From: Leucaena leucocephala
Lineage: Eukaryota > Streptophyta > Magnoliopsida > Fabales > Fabaceae
DNA: 64,000 nt
NCBI GenBank assembly: GCA_037074615.1
Contig: CM073557.1
Location: 9,626,501-9,690,500, forward strand
Direction of reading: 5' to 3'
Below are positions 1-11,610 of the stretch, in pieces. The number at the start of each line of letters is the position of its first letter. Positions within the stretch are counted from its first letter, which is position 1. The notes under the pieces are model-generated. The model was not told the origin of the DNA and did not search any database. It was given only the letters and a program-made list of their open reading frames with translations. The position numbers and the translations under genes were made by a program.

Positions 1-1649
1 CCATAATCAAATCCTAACATCACATCACAATCCATTCATTACAATCTAGCTCTCTTGAACATTGAGCTTACTTAACTAGATTACCTTTCCTTAATATTTA
101 CTAATGGACTTGGCCTTTGAATTAATTGATATCTTGACTTTTCCCTACACAATTTCATCTTTTGACTCCATTTATGAGATTAGAATCATGAAATTCTAGC
201 TCTTATGCACTATTCAGGACAGATTTGTATAACCACCATTTTTCTTTCAAAAATTCTCATTTTGATTCCAATACTTCCAATACTTGTTTCTTTACTTTAT
301 CCCACACAAATTTTCATTTTAAAACCATTGAAAGAATCAACATCATGAAATTTCAATTACTATTCATACAAATGAACAATAACATGGAAGAATTCAATAA
401 TTACATCTTGCAATTCCACTGTTTCCAAGGTTCAAAACCTATCTAATCATACACAAAATCATCATATAAATTCAATGGAAGTATTATATCATTGAAATTC
501 ATCTCCTTGTATCATGAATAGTGCATACCAAAAGGTCTCCTTCTTGGAAAAGTCAAGAATATCAACTTGATTCAACAACCAATCATCTAACTAGCTTGTT
601 TAAGCATCAATCATATAATTCTAACTTTAATTTCTTCTTTCTCCTTTCATCTAGGGTTTTTTGATAGAACATATACCCTAGAGAAACCTCATATTTCTTC
701 TGTAAGGACCCTATGTTCAAGCCCCTAAATCGAAGGGAAATAAGCTAGGATATATCACTTACCTTAATTCCTAGCTAGCTTGAGCTTTGGTACCTTGAAT
801 CTTTCTTGGCTTGGGTTGACTTTGAACTTGAGAAGAACCTCCCCAAGGGTTCCAAGAGCCATGGTTTTTTGCAGAAAAATAGGGGTATTTATAGAAAAAA
901 TCTATAGAAAGTGAATTGCTAAGATCACTTTGTGCACTATTTGATCTAATGGCTCACAATTGCTCTTACATCAAACTTGCCCACCAAACCAATTTGAGAT
1001 ATGATCACATGACAAAAATATTCTCTTCCCTTTGCCTTGTATGGCATGTGTGAAGTTTTGTGGGTCCCACCATGTAAAAACCCTAATTCTTACTTTTTTC
1101 CTTTTTCTTTTCTTTTCAAAAATTCAAAAATTATTAATTATTGGAATTGGGATCTAAGACAACTTTTGGGACTTATTCGACTTCCTTAGGATGAAATCTT
1201 GGGCATCTCTTAGGTCTAATTTCTAGTTAGCATAAATCCAAAGGTACTTTCCTTAACTGATATCCTTAAATTACCCTAATCTTGAAATAAATGCTAGAAA
1301 CCTCTTTTAATGGTTATAACATTTTTAAAAATTCATTCTAATATAAAATGAGTTCCATACAAGTCTTATAATTATCTCTTTCCACACATCATCATAGTAT
1401 TCCCTGACCTTGGTAAACTGTTCTTGGAACTCTCCTTGACCGTCTAACCTTAGTTAAATGACCAAAATATCCTTTATCTATCTCTGGCTCAATGACACAA
1501 CATAGCGGTATACTTAGTGGCATTTTCATAATTTTATATTTTCTGGGTCTTTATTAGCCCTAACCCACATACTTATATAAAATATTATTGGGCCTATAAG
1601 GCATTATTTTGGGCCTTCTATATGATCCATTGCCTTCATAGGCTCAACT
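1..1649 (-). repeat. Family-L LTR copy L1, left part (runs off the window)
   Basis: This is LTR sequence of the dominant family, element sense on the minus strand. Base 1 corresponds to a point about 830 bp inside the complete solo LTR L3 (both share the stretch with 'ctaacatcacat' and 'cattcattacaatct'), so the start lies outside the window. A TATA-like CTATAAATACCCC on the minus strand is at about 883-895. L1 is interrupted at 1649/9930 by element A1 and resumes at 9930-10535. No coding capacity is seen. Confidence 0.8.
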
Positions 1650-4254
1650 TATAACATCCTCCTTTTATTATGTCTTAGGGACCATTCAGTAGCATTTGGA
1701 ACCACTTTTAGGACCATTGAAGTCAAATCATACAATCTGGAATTTTACTCCCAGCGAGTACTGTTCACTGTGTAAATTCCAGCGGAGTGACCTGACTTCG
1801 AAAAATCATAACTAATTCTAGAAAAATCTAAATGGAGTGGTTCAAATTGATACTCGAAGATAACTTAATGTTATTTCAAGGAAAAATGACTCATTGACCA
1901 CGCCTTGACCAGGTCAACGTTGGTCAATGTTCCGAAATCACTGTTCATCCAGCGTCCTGTCCCCGATTCCAGCATTCTGGTCTCATCTTTGATAAATCAT
2001 ATCTTTATGTGTAGACATCCAAATGAGACATTCTATATATCAAATCGAAGCTTGACATGTCTACTATTTATTAGAAAAATATCATATATTTATTCAATCA
2101 TTTACTATTTATAATTACAGATCAAATGTCACTGCCTCCATCACGAGTTACTGTTCAAAGTGACAATTTCCAGCAATTATACATACATGAATCACATATC
2201 AATCATGCTAAGCAATTAACATCTCTTCATGCATCTTTATCTCCTCCATCTTTAGAAGACCTGTTGTAATTGGATTGATATGGAAGGGGTGAGATTTCTG
2301 GGGAAATCTCAGTAGCAAACAACACTAAACAATGCATGCATTAATGTGAATACTTGTGCTTGCTTATGAAAGTGTTAACATTGCATAATGTGCATGCTTC
2401 CATATTACATATGAAATACAATTGGCCAAAGTAATCATAGGAACAGAGCTTCATACATAAGCATATATTCAACACAATTCAACAAAGCCATAGCACATCA
2501 AGCATAACATTCAATGCATACAAGTTTAGGATAAGTTTACTACCTGGCATATAGCCTTCCTCTAGCTTTTAGCCTTTGCTCTAAGATTCCTTCTTTTCAT
2601 AGGTCAGAGCCTATACATAGTATAATAATATCTTCATTATTATTCTATCAGTATAGCTCTATTTAATTCATGCATAGCTAGGGGTAATATTCTTACTCTG
2701 ACATTCCCCTGGCTTTTTTCTATTTATAGCTACCTTTATTAATAGAGATATTTCTCTATTCTAACCACTAAGAGAAATCCTCTACTTTATTAGAGCAGGG
2801 ACTAGATAACTTTCTTACCTCATTCCTAAGCTTTGCCCAGTCCCTCAGCTCCTTAGACTGCTCCTGGCTTTACCAGAACTCCTTCCTTCCTTTCCATTCT
2901 TTCTTTCCTTCCTCTCTTTCTCTCTTTCTCTCTTCTTTCTCTTCCTTTTCTTGCTAGATCCGTGGTGTGCCTTGAAATGGGAGGGGAGTGGCCTATTTAT
3001 AGGTGAGAGGAGATGGAATGAATGGTCCAGATTGATTCATGATGATGGCCCAGATTGCTTGCTTCCTCAAGAAGCTTTGCCTGGATCATCACGATGACAT
3101 CACCCTCCCTGATGACTCACCACTCATGGCATCATCTAGGACACCTCAAGGGTATATTTGGCGAAATGTGGGGCCCTTGGGACACCTCACCAGCTGACTC
3201 AGCCTTTCCAGAGAGTTCTAGAGTCTTTTCCCTGAATAAACGGTTGAGATCGTGCCAACTGTCCTCTTGCTTTTTCTCCTTTTTCTCTAATTATGCCATG
3301 TGTCCTTTGCTTTTCCTCTTTTACTGTAATCATGCCATGTGGCACATTGTGGGCCCCATTTATGTCCTCTCATGATTCCATATCACTTTACCTAGTTTTA
3401 TCTTGGACCGGGTCACTTTACTTTATTGAAAAAGCACTAAAATAATATTTTAATGCCTCTTGGGCCCATATTACTCTTGGGCTACGTTTTTGGGCCTTTA
3501 AATATCATCTTGGGTTTCTAACCAAGCCCAAGCACTCTGGTGGCTCGGTTCCCAAGGAACAACCTTAGTAAATTACCAAAATACCCATACTACCTCTTTA
3601 GTACTTATAGGGGTACTATTGTCTTTTCATACCTTACCAGAATATCTCTTAACCCTGGTCAACTATCCAGATACCCTTTCTTAACTATCTAACCTTAGTC
3701 AAACGATCATAATGCCCTTCGTCTGACTCTAACTTAATGACACAACACAGTGGCATACCTTTAGTGCCATTTTGGTAATTCTTCATTTTTCTCGGTCTTT
3801 ATTAGCCCTGGCCCACATATTTATCTGAAAATATCATTGGGCCTATAAGGTGCCATTCTGGACCCTCTGTATGATCCCCTATCTTCATGGGCTCAATTCC
3901 TGAGAAATTCCCCCGAAACCTATTTATCGGGTATTTTAATCCACTGTAAATTCTGTAATAAATTCTACAGAACTCCTTTTTGAGCTCTGTCAGTTTCAGG
4001 AATTCTTATATTAATTATAAGAATTTACTGCCACATTTCATCTGATTCTGAGGTCTGGAGAATACTGTATTAATTTTCCTTCTCTTCAAAAATTAATATA
4101 AATCTTTCGAGACCTCATATCAAAGCTTTATGTTGCATCAAACTGATCATCATAATTTTCTCTATTTATTGATACCTCTACTCAATAGGGTCTGGTAGCA
4201 TCCCTTTTTCAGGCTATATACTGGGCTTTAAGGCCTAAAACTTATGATATGACA
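1650..4254 (-). repeat. A1 3' LTR
   Basis: Left LTR, 2605 bp, top strand TATAACATCC to GATATGACA. It matches the right LTR (7367-9929) along its whole length and carries about 42 extra bases near 3300-3343, bounded by direct repeats of 'atgccatgtg'. Landmarks are the conserved hairpin at 2291-2310, a C/T-rich tract at about 2879-2955 (GA-rich in sense) and a sense TATA box CTATAAATAG at 2993-3002. The small frame at 3055-3375 is shared with the other LTR by descent and is not taken as a gene. Confidence 0.88.
2993..3002 (-). promoter_or_regulatory. LTR TATA box (A1 3' LTR)
   Basis: On the minus strand this reads CTATAAATAG, in the same place relative to the GA-rich tract as in the other family-L LTRs (for example 8707-8716 and, on the plus strand, 46553-46560). 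Conservation of position supports a core promoter; activity is unknown. Confidence 0.6.
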
Positions 4255-4271
4255 TTTCTCCTCCCCTTAAA
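4255..4271 (-). promoter_or_regulatory. Polypurine tract of A1
   Basis: Directly next to the 3' LTR, the minus strand reads TTTTAAGGGGAGGAGAA and then the LTR start TGTCATA. It is preceded by GGACGAAATTTA, the usual gypsy pol end (…FEDEI) and PPT context. It primes plus-strand DNA synthesis. Confidence 0.85.
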
Positions 4272-7200
4272 ATAAATTTCGTCCTCAAAATTTCAGGGTT
4301 AAATCTCTATTCATCCTTCGATGAAGAGTTCCTTTGAGGAGAATGTCCCTTTCTTTCATACTAAACTTTTTCATATACTCCTATATTCTAGAGTTTTTGT
4401 TGACTACTCATCATGATTCTTAGTACAGTCACTTATTACTCATATGAGTATCCAGCGGAATTCTCTAAATATCCATAAAACTTCATCTTTCATTCTCATA
4501 TCATCATATGCTTTATCATCTTTACTAACTCATCATAATACAGAGAGAGGACTTATATCATTATTCTTTCTTTCGTTGCTCTACTGCTAAACAGGAGCAC
4601 ATAATAGCATATAGGAGCATATAGGAGCACATACTCTAACATGCATAATGCTCGGCCAGCATGCTGCAGGACTACATACCTGCTCATGAATGCAAAGCTC
4701 TAACAGCGAAGCTCAAGCATTCCTTCTCTTAATATGCAAAGCTCTAACACTCGGAGCTTGCACAGCTCTATCACATAGAGCTTGCACTGATCTAACATTT
4801 GGAGCTTTAGCATAGCATAACATAATATAGTATAACATAATGCCTGGCATTTTATGCAAGGAGTGAAAGCTCTCATTTGCTCTTTCACATGTAACTCATC
4901 ATTCAAACATCTTATCTCTTTCAAAGATAGAGCCTCTCAATCTGTTTATAAGGCTAGCTATAAAGTCACTTCATAGTATACTTCTTAATACATATTTCTC
5001 ATAATGTATCTCATTACGTACTTTTCATAGCATATCTCATTACATATCATTTATGCCGTATCATGGCATATCTAGCCACATCTAGCGATATCATAGTCTA
5101 TCTGGCCTTGCCATAAAACATTCTCTTAAAATATTGCTAGCCTTTACAAATATTTCCTTTCAAATCCATTTCATTTGGACTTGACATAAGGGTTCTATTT
5201 TCTTTCTGTTCATAACCCTTTCCAACTTTTCATAACTATTTCTATCATCTTACATAACTCTGAGTACATATATGCCAACTTCTTGTGGCATTCATTCCTC
5301 GTTCATCACTTCCCAGGGGGTCACCCATTATTGGGATACTCTTGCCTGAGCATGCTTAACTGAAATGTGCAGATATAAATCTGAAGCACAGATACTTACA
5401 GGCTCAAACCCTAGTACTCTACTATCTTAGACCCATCTTATGCTATCTCTCTTGGATCTATCTGGCCTTCTAATCTCTTTATCCTCATCTAGAGGATCTA
5501 TCTATTTTTTATTCTTATTGTAAGGATCTCTTTATTCTCATTTGACCCTTTCTCATATCTTATGAGATTTACTCATAACTCCTTGGTACTCAGGATTAAT
5601 AACTTTAACTTTGATTACTTAGTTCCTGTACGTGTAAGGAGATTTTGAGTTCAGTCCCTGATGGTAATAAGGCTATCTAACATCATGGGTACTCTCTCTG
5701 TTAGGAGCTAACCAACTTGTGAAGCTTATGTACCTTAACTTTTCCTTGGTATTCATCCTTCCAAACACATATTGTACTTATGGCTCAATACTTTCTCTCT
5801 CTAGGCCAGGTCTACTGTAACCCTCAGGATATACTGTGATCAACCGTAAGCCTCTTCAGGATCTAACTGTGACCCTGGAATTCTATTCTCTGGGAGCCAT
5901 ACTAGGATTTGACTGCAATCCTCTGGAATCTACTGCGACTCCGTTGTACTATATTCTCATCTCTAGAAGACTTAAACCAACAGACAAAGTTACAAGGTTA
6001 GTCACTTCCACATAGTTGTTAACTCAACAGATAATTTCCCTAAAATGATCACATAAGCCAATATTATCTATCAGGACTTTACTCATTTCCTCTATCACTT
6101 AGGAACTTCTCATACTATTCTCATCTTTCATAACTTTGCTATACTCTTTACTGCAGAGAGCTACACAGGCTCTACTATACACATATCTATCATCATCTAT
6201 TCGTCTCATCAGAGGGACCTTACTCTATCTGAGTTATACTATCCCATCTCTTGGCTTTATTTCAAAAGCAATCCTTTTCTATTGCAAGAGCAATCTAGCT
6301 CTATTGTAACAATACTAACTTATATCTTTACTGCTCTTTCTTAGAGTTGTACCATATTTCATAAATGCTTCTTATTTCATTTCATATCACTCATATTCCT
6401 TACCCTTGAAGGGATATATCCTGAGTATCGTAATCATCTATCTGTAGATTCACTATTAATCATCATCTTAATCTCATTACCTATCATTGTCTGATCATAT
6501 TGCCCAAATCCCAAACATTCATTTAGGAATCAGAAATAACTATTTATCTGACTTAGGCTGCCATATTACCCTCTTACTAGGGTATAGACTCAACCCTTCA
6601 TTACCCTTTCTTACATAGGGAACAGGAGAGTCAATTTATCTTTAAAACTATGGCTACCTTTCTCTTTATCAGTCTGAGTCTACTCTAGACTAGACTGTGA
6701 TTCTTCTATCTTGGGAACATCAGCGGCCCATCTCGTCTCTAACTTTAGGCCATGTGTTAGGATTATTCCTAGGCAAGCCTCATTCTTTTGTTCAGAAAAC
6801 ACTAGCTGAACAAATTCATTCATAATGTAGATCTACTCACATAGAGGATCTACTTCTGAACATCATCTAACCTTTCACATCTCCTTACTTTATACTATCT
6901 GGCTTGATCATGATTTGTATCAATCCTCTAGTTGATTAATTTTAACCAGGTTGGTACCTTCATTTACTATAACGTGTGACAGTTTCCCTTGACTTGGGAC
7001 TGGTCAGCTTCTATCTCTATTCATAGAGGAAACTACTCCCCAGATGTTATCCTGCTTAGTCCAGCCACATCGTGCTAAGAAACATGAGACCTCAGCGGTA
7101 ATGGCTGACTAAGACTAGCCACTTCCTTGAAGAGTACCTCGTACCGCTGTAAGTTATGGGATACTATTCTATCTATCTGGGTGTCACTATCTCTTGTTCC

Positions 7201-7350
7201 AATCATTCTCTAGGTAGTGAACACCATCCCCATATCTCATACTAGGGAGGAAACCTCTGTAGTTCACATCTCTAACTTATTTTAAGGGGTTAGTCTATCT
7301 ACTCTAGAGCATCACTGAGCTAGAACCTTCTGTTCCATGCCATAATCTTA

Positions 7351-7364
7351 TGCTCTGATACCAA
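7351..7364 (-). promoter_or_regulatory. Primer-binding site of A1 (tRNA-Met type)
   Basis: The minus strand reads TTGGTATCAGAGCA two bases after the 5' LTR end. This is the standard plant primer-binding site complementary to the 3' end of tRNA-Met. Confidence 0.9.
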
Positions 7365-7366
7365 AT

Positions 7367-9929
7367 TATGACATCCTCCTTTTATTATGTCTTAGGGACC
7401 ATTCAATAGCATTTGGAACCACTTTTAGGGCCATTGAAGTCAAATCACACAATCTGAAATTTTACTCCCAGTGAGTACTGTTCACTGTGTAAATTCCAGC
7501 GGAGTGACCTGACTTCAAAAAATCATAACTAATTCTAGAAAAATCTAAATGGAGTGTTTCAAATTGCTACTCGAAGATAACTTAACGTTATTTTAGGGAA
7601 AAATGACTCATTGACCACTACTTGACTAGGTCAACGTTGGTCAACATTCTCAAATCACTGTTCATCCAGCGTCCTGTCCCTGATTCCAGCATTCTGGTCT
7701 CATCTTTGATAAATCATATCATTATGTGTAGACATCCAAATAAGATTTTCTATATATAAAATCGAAGCTTGACATGTCTAATATTTATTGGAAAAATACC
7801 ATACATTTATTCAATCATTTACTATTTATAATTACAGATCAAATGTCACTGCCTCCATCACGAGTTACTGTTCAAAGTGACAATTTCCAGCAATTATACA
7901 TACATGAATCACATATCAATCATGCTAAGCAATTAACATCTCTTCATGCATCTTTATCTCCTCCATCTTGAGAAGACCTATTGTAATTGGATTGATATGG
8001 AAGGGGTGAGATTTTTGGGGAAATCTCAGTAGCAAACAACACTAAACAATGCATGCATTAATGTGAATACTTGTGCTTGCTTGTGAAAGTGTTAACATTG
8101 CATAATGTGCATGCTTCCATGTTACATATGAAATACAATTGGCCAAAGTAATCATAGGAACAGAGCTTCATACATAAGTACATATTCAACACAATTCAAC
8201 AAAGCCATAGCACATCAAGCATAACATTCAATGCATACAAGTCTAGGATAAGTTTACTACCTGGCATATAGCCTTCCTCTAGCTTTTAGCCTTTGCTCTA
8301 AGATTCCTTCTTTTTATAGTTCAGAGCCTATACATAGCATAATAATATCTTCATTATTATTCTATCAGTATAGCTCTATTTAATTCATGCATAGCTAGGG
8401 GTAATATGATTACTCTGACATTCCCCTGGCTTTCTTTCTATTTATAGCTATCTTTATTAATAGAGATATTTGTCTATTCTAACCACTAAGAGCAATCCTC
8501 TACTTTATTAGAGCATGGATTAGATAACTTTCTTACCTCATTCCTAAGCTTTGCCCAGTCCCTCGACTCCTTAGACTGCTCCTGGCTTCACCAGAACTCC
8601 TTCCTTTCTTTCCTTTCTTTCTTTCCTCTCTTTCTCTCTTTCTCTCTTCTTTCTCTTCCTTTTCTTGCTAGATCCATGGTATGCCTTGAAATGGGAGGGG
8701 CGTGGCCTATTTATAGGTGAGAGGAGGTGGAATGAATGGTCCAGATTGATTCATGATGATGGCCCAGATTGCTTGCTTCCTCAAGAAGCTTTGCTTGCAT
8801 CATCACGATGACATCACCCTTCCTGATGACTCAACACTCATGGCATCATATAGGACACCTCAAGGGTATATGTGGCGAAATGTGGGGCCCTTGGGACACC
8901 TCACCAGCTGACTCAGCCTTTCTAGAGAGTTCTAGAGTCTTTTCCCTGAATGGACGGCCGAGATCGTGCCACATGTCCTCTTGCTTTTTCTCCTTTTTCT
9001 CTAATCATGCCATGTGACACATTGTAGGCCCCATTTATGTCCTCTCATGATTCCAGATCACTTTACCCAGTTCTATCTTGGACCGGGTCACTTTACTTTA
9101 TTGAAAAAGCACTAAAATAATATTTTAATGCCTCTTAGGCCCATATTACTCTTGGGCTACGTTTTTGGGCCTTTAAATATCATCTTGGGTTTCTAACCAA
9201 GCCCAAGCACTCTGGTGGCTCGATTCCCAAGGAACATCCTTAGTAAATTACCAAAATGCCCTTACTACCTCTTTAGTACTTATAAGGGTACTATTGTCTT
9301 TTCATACCTTATCAGAGTATCTCTTAACCCTGGTCAACTATCCAGATACCCTTTCTTAACTATCTAAACTTACTCAAATGATCATAATGCCCTTTGTCTG
9401 ACTCTAACTTAATGGCACAACACAGTGGCATACCTTTAGTGCCATTTTTGTAATTCTTCATTTTTCTCGGTCTTTATTAGCCCTGGCCCACATATTTATC
9501 TGAAAATATCATTGGGCCTATAAGGTGCCATTCTGGACCCTCTGTATGATCCCCTATCTTTATGGGCTCAATTCCCGAGAAAATCCCCCGAAACCTATTT
9601 ATCGGGCCTTTTAATCCACTGTAAATTCTGTAATAAATTCTACATAACTCCTTTTTAAGCTCTGTCAATTTCAGGAATTCTTATATTAGTTATAGGAATT
9701 TACTACCACATTTCATCTGATTCTGAGGTCTGGAGAATACTGTATTAATTTTCCTTCTCTTCAAAAATTAATATAAATCTTTCGATACCTCATATCAAAG
9801 CTTTGTGTTGCATCAAACTGATCATCATAATTTTCTCTATTTATTGATACCTCTGCTCAATAGGGTCTGGTAGCATCCCTTTTTCAGGCTATATACTGGT
9901 CTTTAAGGCCTAAAAATTAGGATATGACA
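7367..9929 (-). repeat. A1 5' LTR
   Basis: Right LTR, 2563 bp, from TATGACATCC (a decayed TGTAACATCC) to GATATGACA on the top strand. It includes the conserved hairpin 8008-8027, the C/T tract at about 8590-8670 and the sense TATA box at 8707-8716. Differences from the left LTR are scattered substitutions and a few indels, so the insertion is not very recent. Confidence 0.88.
8707..8716 (-). promoter_or_regulatory. LTR TATA box (A1 5' LTR)
   Basis: CTATAAATAG on the minus strand, identical to the copy in the 3' LTR. It would drive transcription leftward through the GA-rich leader into the internal domain. Confidence 0.6.
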
Positions 9930-10535
9930 CAACTCTCAATGAATTCCCCTGAAACGTATTTATTGGGTGTTTTAATCTACTGTAAATTCCATAATAAATT
10001 CTACAGAACTCTTTTTTGAGCTCTGTTAGTTTCATAAGTTATTATATTAATTAGAAGAATTTACTACTAAATTTTATCTGATTATGAGGTCTAGAGGATA
10101 CTGTATTAATTTTCCTTTCTTTAGAAATTCTTATCAATTTTTGGAACCTCAAATCAAAATTATGTGTTGCGTCAAACTGATTAGAATAATTTTCTCTATT
10201 TATTGAAAAAATTTGGGACTAAACTGATTTTGGGTAGTTTTAGGCATTTTCAGGCTCAACTTTCAATAATTACCATTTGACCCTTAAACTTTTGAAAATT
10301 ACACTTTAGACTGACCCTTAACTTTTCATAATTACACTTAATAGCCCAAAGTTTACTTTTACTTTATATTTTGTACCATAGAACTTTTAGACATTTTAGT
10401 TTAGTCCCTCTTCTTTATACCTTTATCTAATTATCATTTTCCCTCTCTATGTATCCTCACAATCTTTTTCAAACCTCTTTCCTCCATTAGTCTTATATAT
10501 ATAACTAGGGACTAGGGAAAAATTGGGATATGACA
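9930..10535 (-). repeat. Family-L LTR copy L1, right part
   Basis: This continues L1 after A1. The join reads 'ggctcaact' from the left and 'ctcaatgaattccc' from the right, as in uninterrupted copies. It ends GGGATATGACA at 10535, the family terminus. No PPT-like sequence follows, so this edge abuts flanking DNA (a CACTA relic), not an internal domain. Confidence 0.85.
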
Positions 10536-11149
10536 CCATATATGTGGAGGGTATTCTTCTTCAAGAGGCACAACCAAAAATGTCTTTGCCTATCACTCAT
10601 TTGGGGGATCATCTTACTCGTCCTAGGTGGTCAGGGGTCCCAATAATTGCCTCCAAGATATCCATTCATTTTTTAGGAATGAAAAACCCTTGGGATGCAT
10701 TTTGCTCTAGTACATCCTATAACATATACAAGTAACCAAGTTAAAATAACTGAAGAGTAAGTAATAACATATAAATTCTTAGCATTTAAATGAAATACTT
10801 ACAGTTCTCTCAGCAATTATAGCAACCTCTTCAGTGATGTATTATCCCTTCTTCACCCTAGTAGTCTTCCATTTTTGTTGTTGAGATAGGCGCTGGATGG
10901 ATGAAGAAGGATCTAACACGCTAAGGTTTGATATAGTAACTTGTCGCGTAGCCTACAACTACTCTTGCATCATTTTCCTCTCAAAGACAATATACCCTTC
11001 AAGACATATAATGGTTGGTACATATTCTTCTTTGTTATTTCTTGATTCATCTTACAAATAGCCTATGAAAATGAAACAAAGTTAGATTAGTTTATTAAAA
11101 TGTACATTTATTACTAGCTAAGTTAATTAAAATATAAGTTTATAGCACA

Positions 11150-11610
11150 CATCAAACCTTATAATTAGCCTTTGCAAGGTTTGACTTAAAATCCCTCTTT
11201 CTTTCATCATATTACTTTAAGATGTTACACTTCATACTTGAAGTGGTAGGAATATCAGAATTTTACTGTGTTAAAGTACAAAACACAAAGAATACGAAGC
11301 TACAATAAGAGACAAAAATAATGAAAAAATAAAGCATATAGGTGGAACATAATTAGAAATGTACCAAAATGTACTACAAAATCATATCATTATCTTTAAG
11401 GTCGACCGCCTTCTAATTGGCGTACGCGATGCTAATCTTAGCACATACTATATGGCCGACATAGCTATTAAACCATGGTCCATTTTATCAAGTTTCCTTC
11501 ATGTTAGGATCAAACTCTACCAATAAATGCATGGGATATGTCCTCTCATATATCTTAGAGACCCATTTCATACGGGTCAGGCCTCTTCTTCTCTTCCTGA
11601 CCAGAATTTA
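11150..11610 (-). pseudogene. Transposase_24-like (Ptta/En-Spm) coding remnant
   Basis: Reading the minus strand from about 11600 gives RGLTRMKWVSKIYERTYPMH, then LLVEFDPNMKET, stops, then NSYVGHIVCAKISIAYAN, a stop, and KAVDLKDND. The order (RGPT-like start, VEFDPN, a short gap, a G.IVR..IPI.Y..W motif, then a LKD motif) matches the plant transposase_24 domain of CACTA-associated proteins. At least four stops and a likely frameshift show it is dead. The assignment rests on motif order recalled by eye and would need an HMM search. Confidence 0.55.

Larger units (their letters stand above)
4255..7366 (-). other. A1 internal domain, non-coding
   Basis: This is 3.1 kb between the LTRs. Minus-strand translation is broken by frequent stops in all frames; the longest open stretch (4700-4924, 74 codons) is built from repeated AGCTC-type words and matches nothing I know. 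The only trace of coding is the pol-like tail next to the PPT. The top strand is pyrimidine-rich. Words such as 'ggagcacata' and 'agctctaaca' recur at 4590-4830. The domain is read as a decayed or never-coding interior. Confidence 0.7.
1650..9929 (-). mobile_element. Full-length non-autonomous LTR retrotransposon A1 (family L, LARD-like)
   Basis: A complete element by structure. It has two LTRs (1650-4254 and 7367-9929), a polypurine tract next to the left LTR, a tRNA-Met primer-binding site next to the right LTR, and a perfect 5 bp target duplication CAACT at 1645-1649 and 9930-9934. Sense is minus: the 5' LTR is on the right and the 3' LTR on the left. The interior is only 3.1 kb, and no gag, protease, RT, RNase H or integrase motif could be read in it. 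Such elements need proteins in trans from an autonomous relative; a Met-primed chromovirus, like the pol relic at 39535-41775, would suit but is not proven. The insertion lies inside another LTR of the same family (L1). Confidence 0.88.

Noticed and set aside
3055..3375. Frame starting MLASSRSFAWIITM, with a relative at 8769-9017
   Set aside because: Both lie in the two LTRs of A1 and are similar by descent; the second is truncated and homologous positions in L7 and L9 are interrupted. No known domain.
4700..4924. 74-codon minus frame in the A1 interior
   Set aside because: Its text comes from repeated short words; no gag-like or other domain is visible.
7351..7366. Possible tRNA gene fragment at the Met-like sequences (also 18918, 26993, 56823)
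   Set aside because: Only 10-14 bases match and they abut LTR ends, so these are primer-binding sites.
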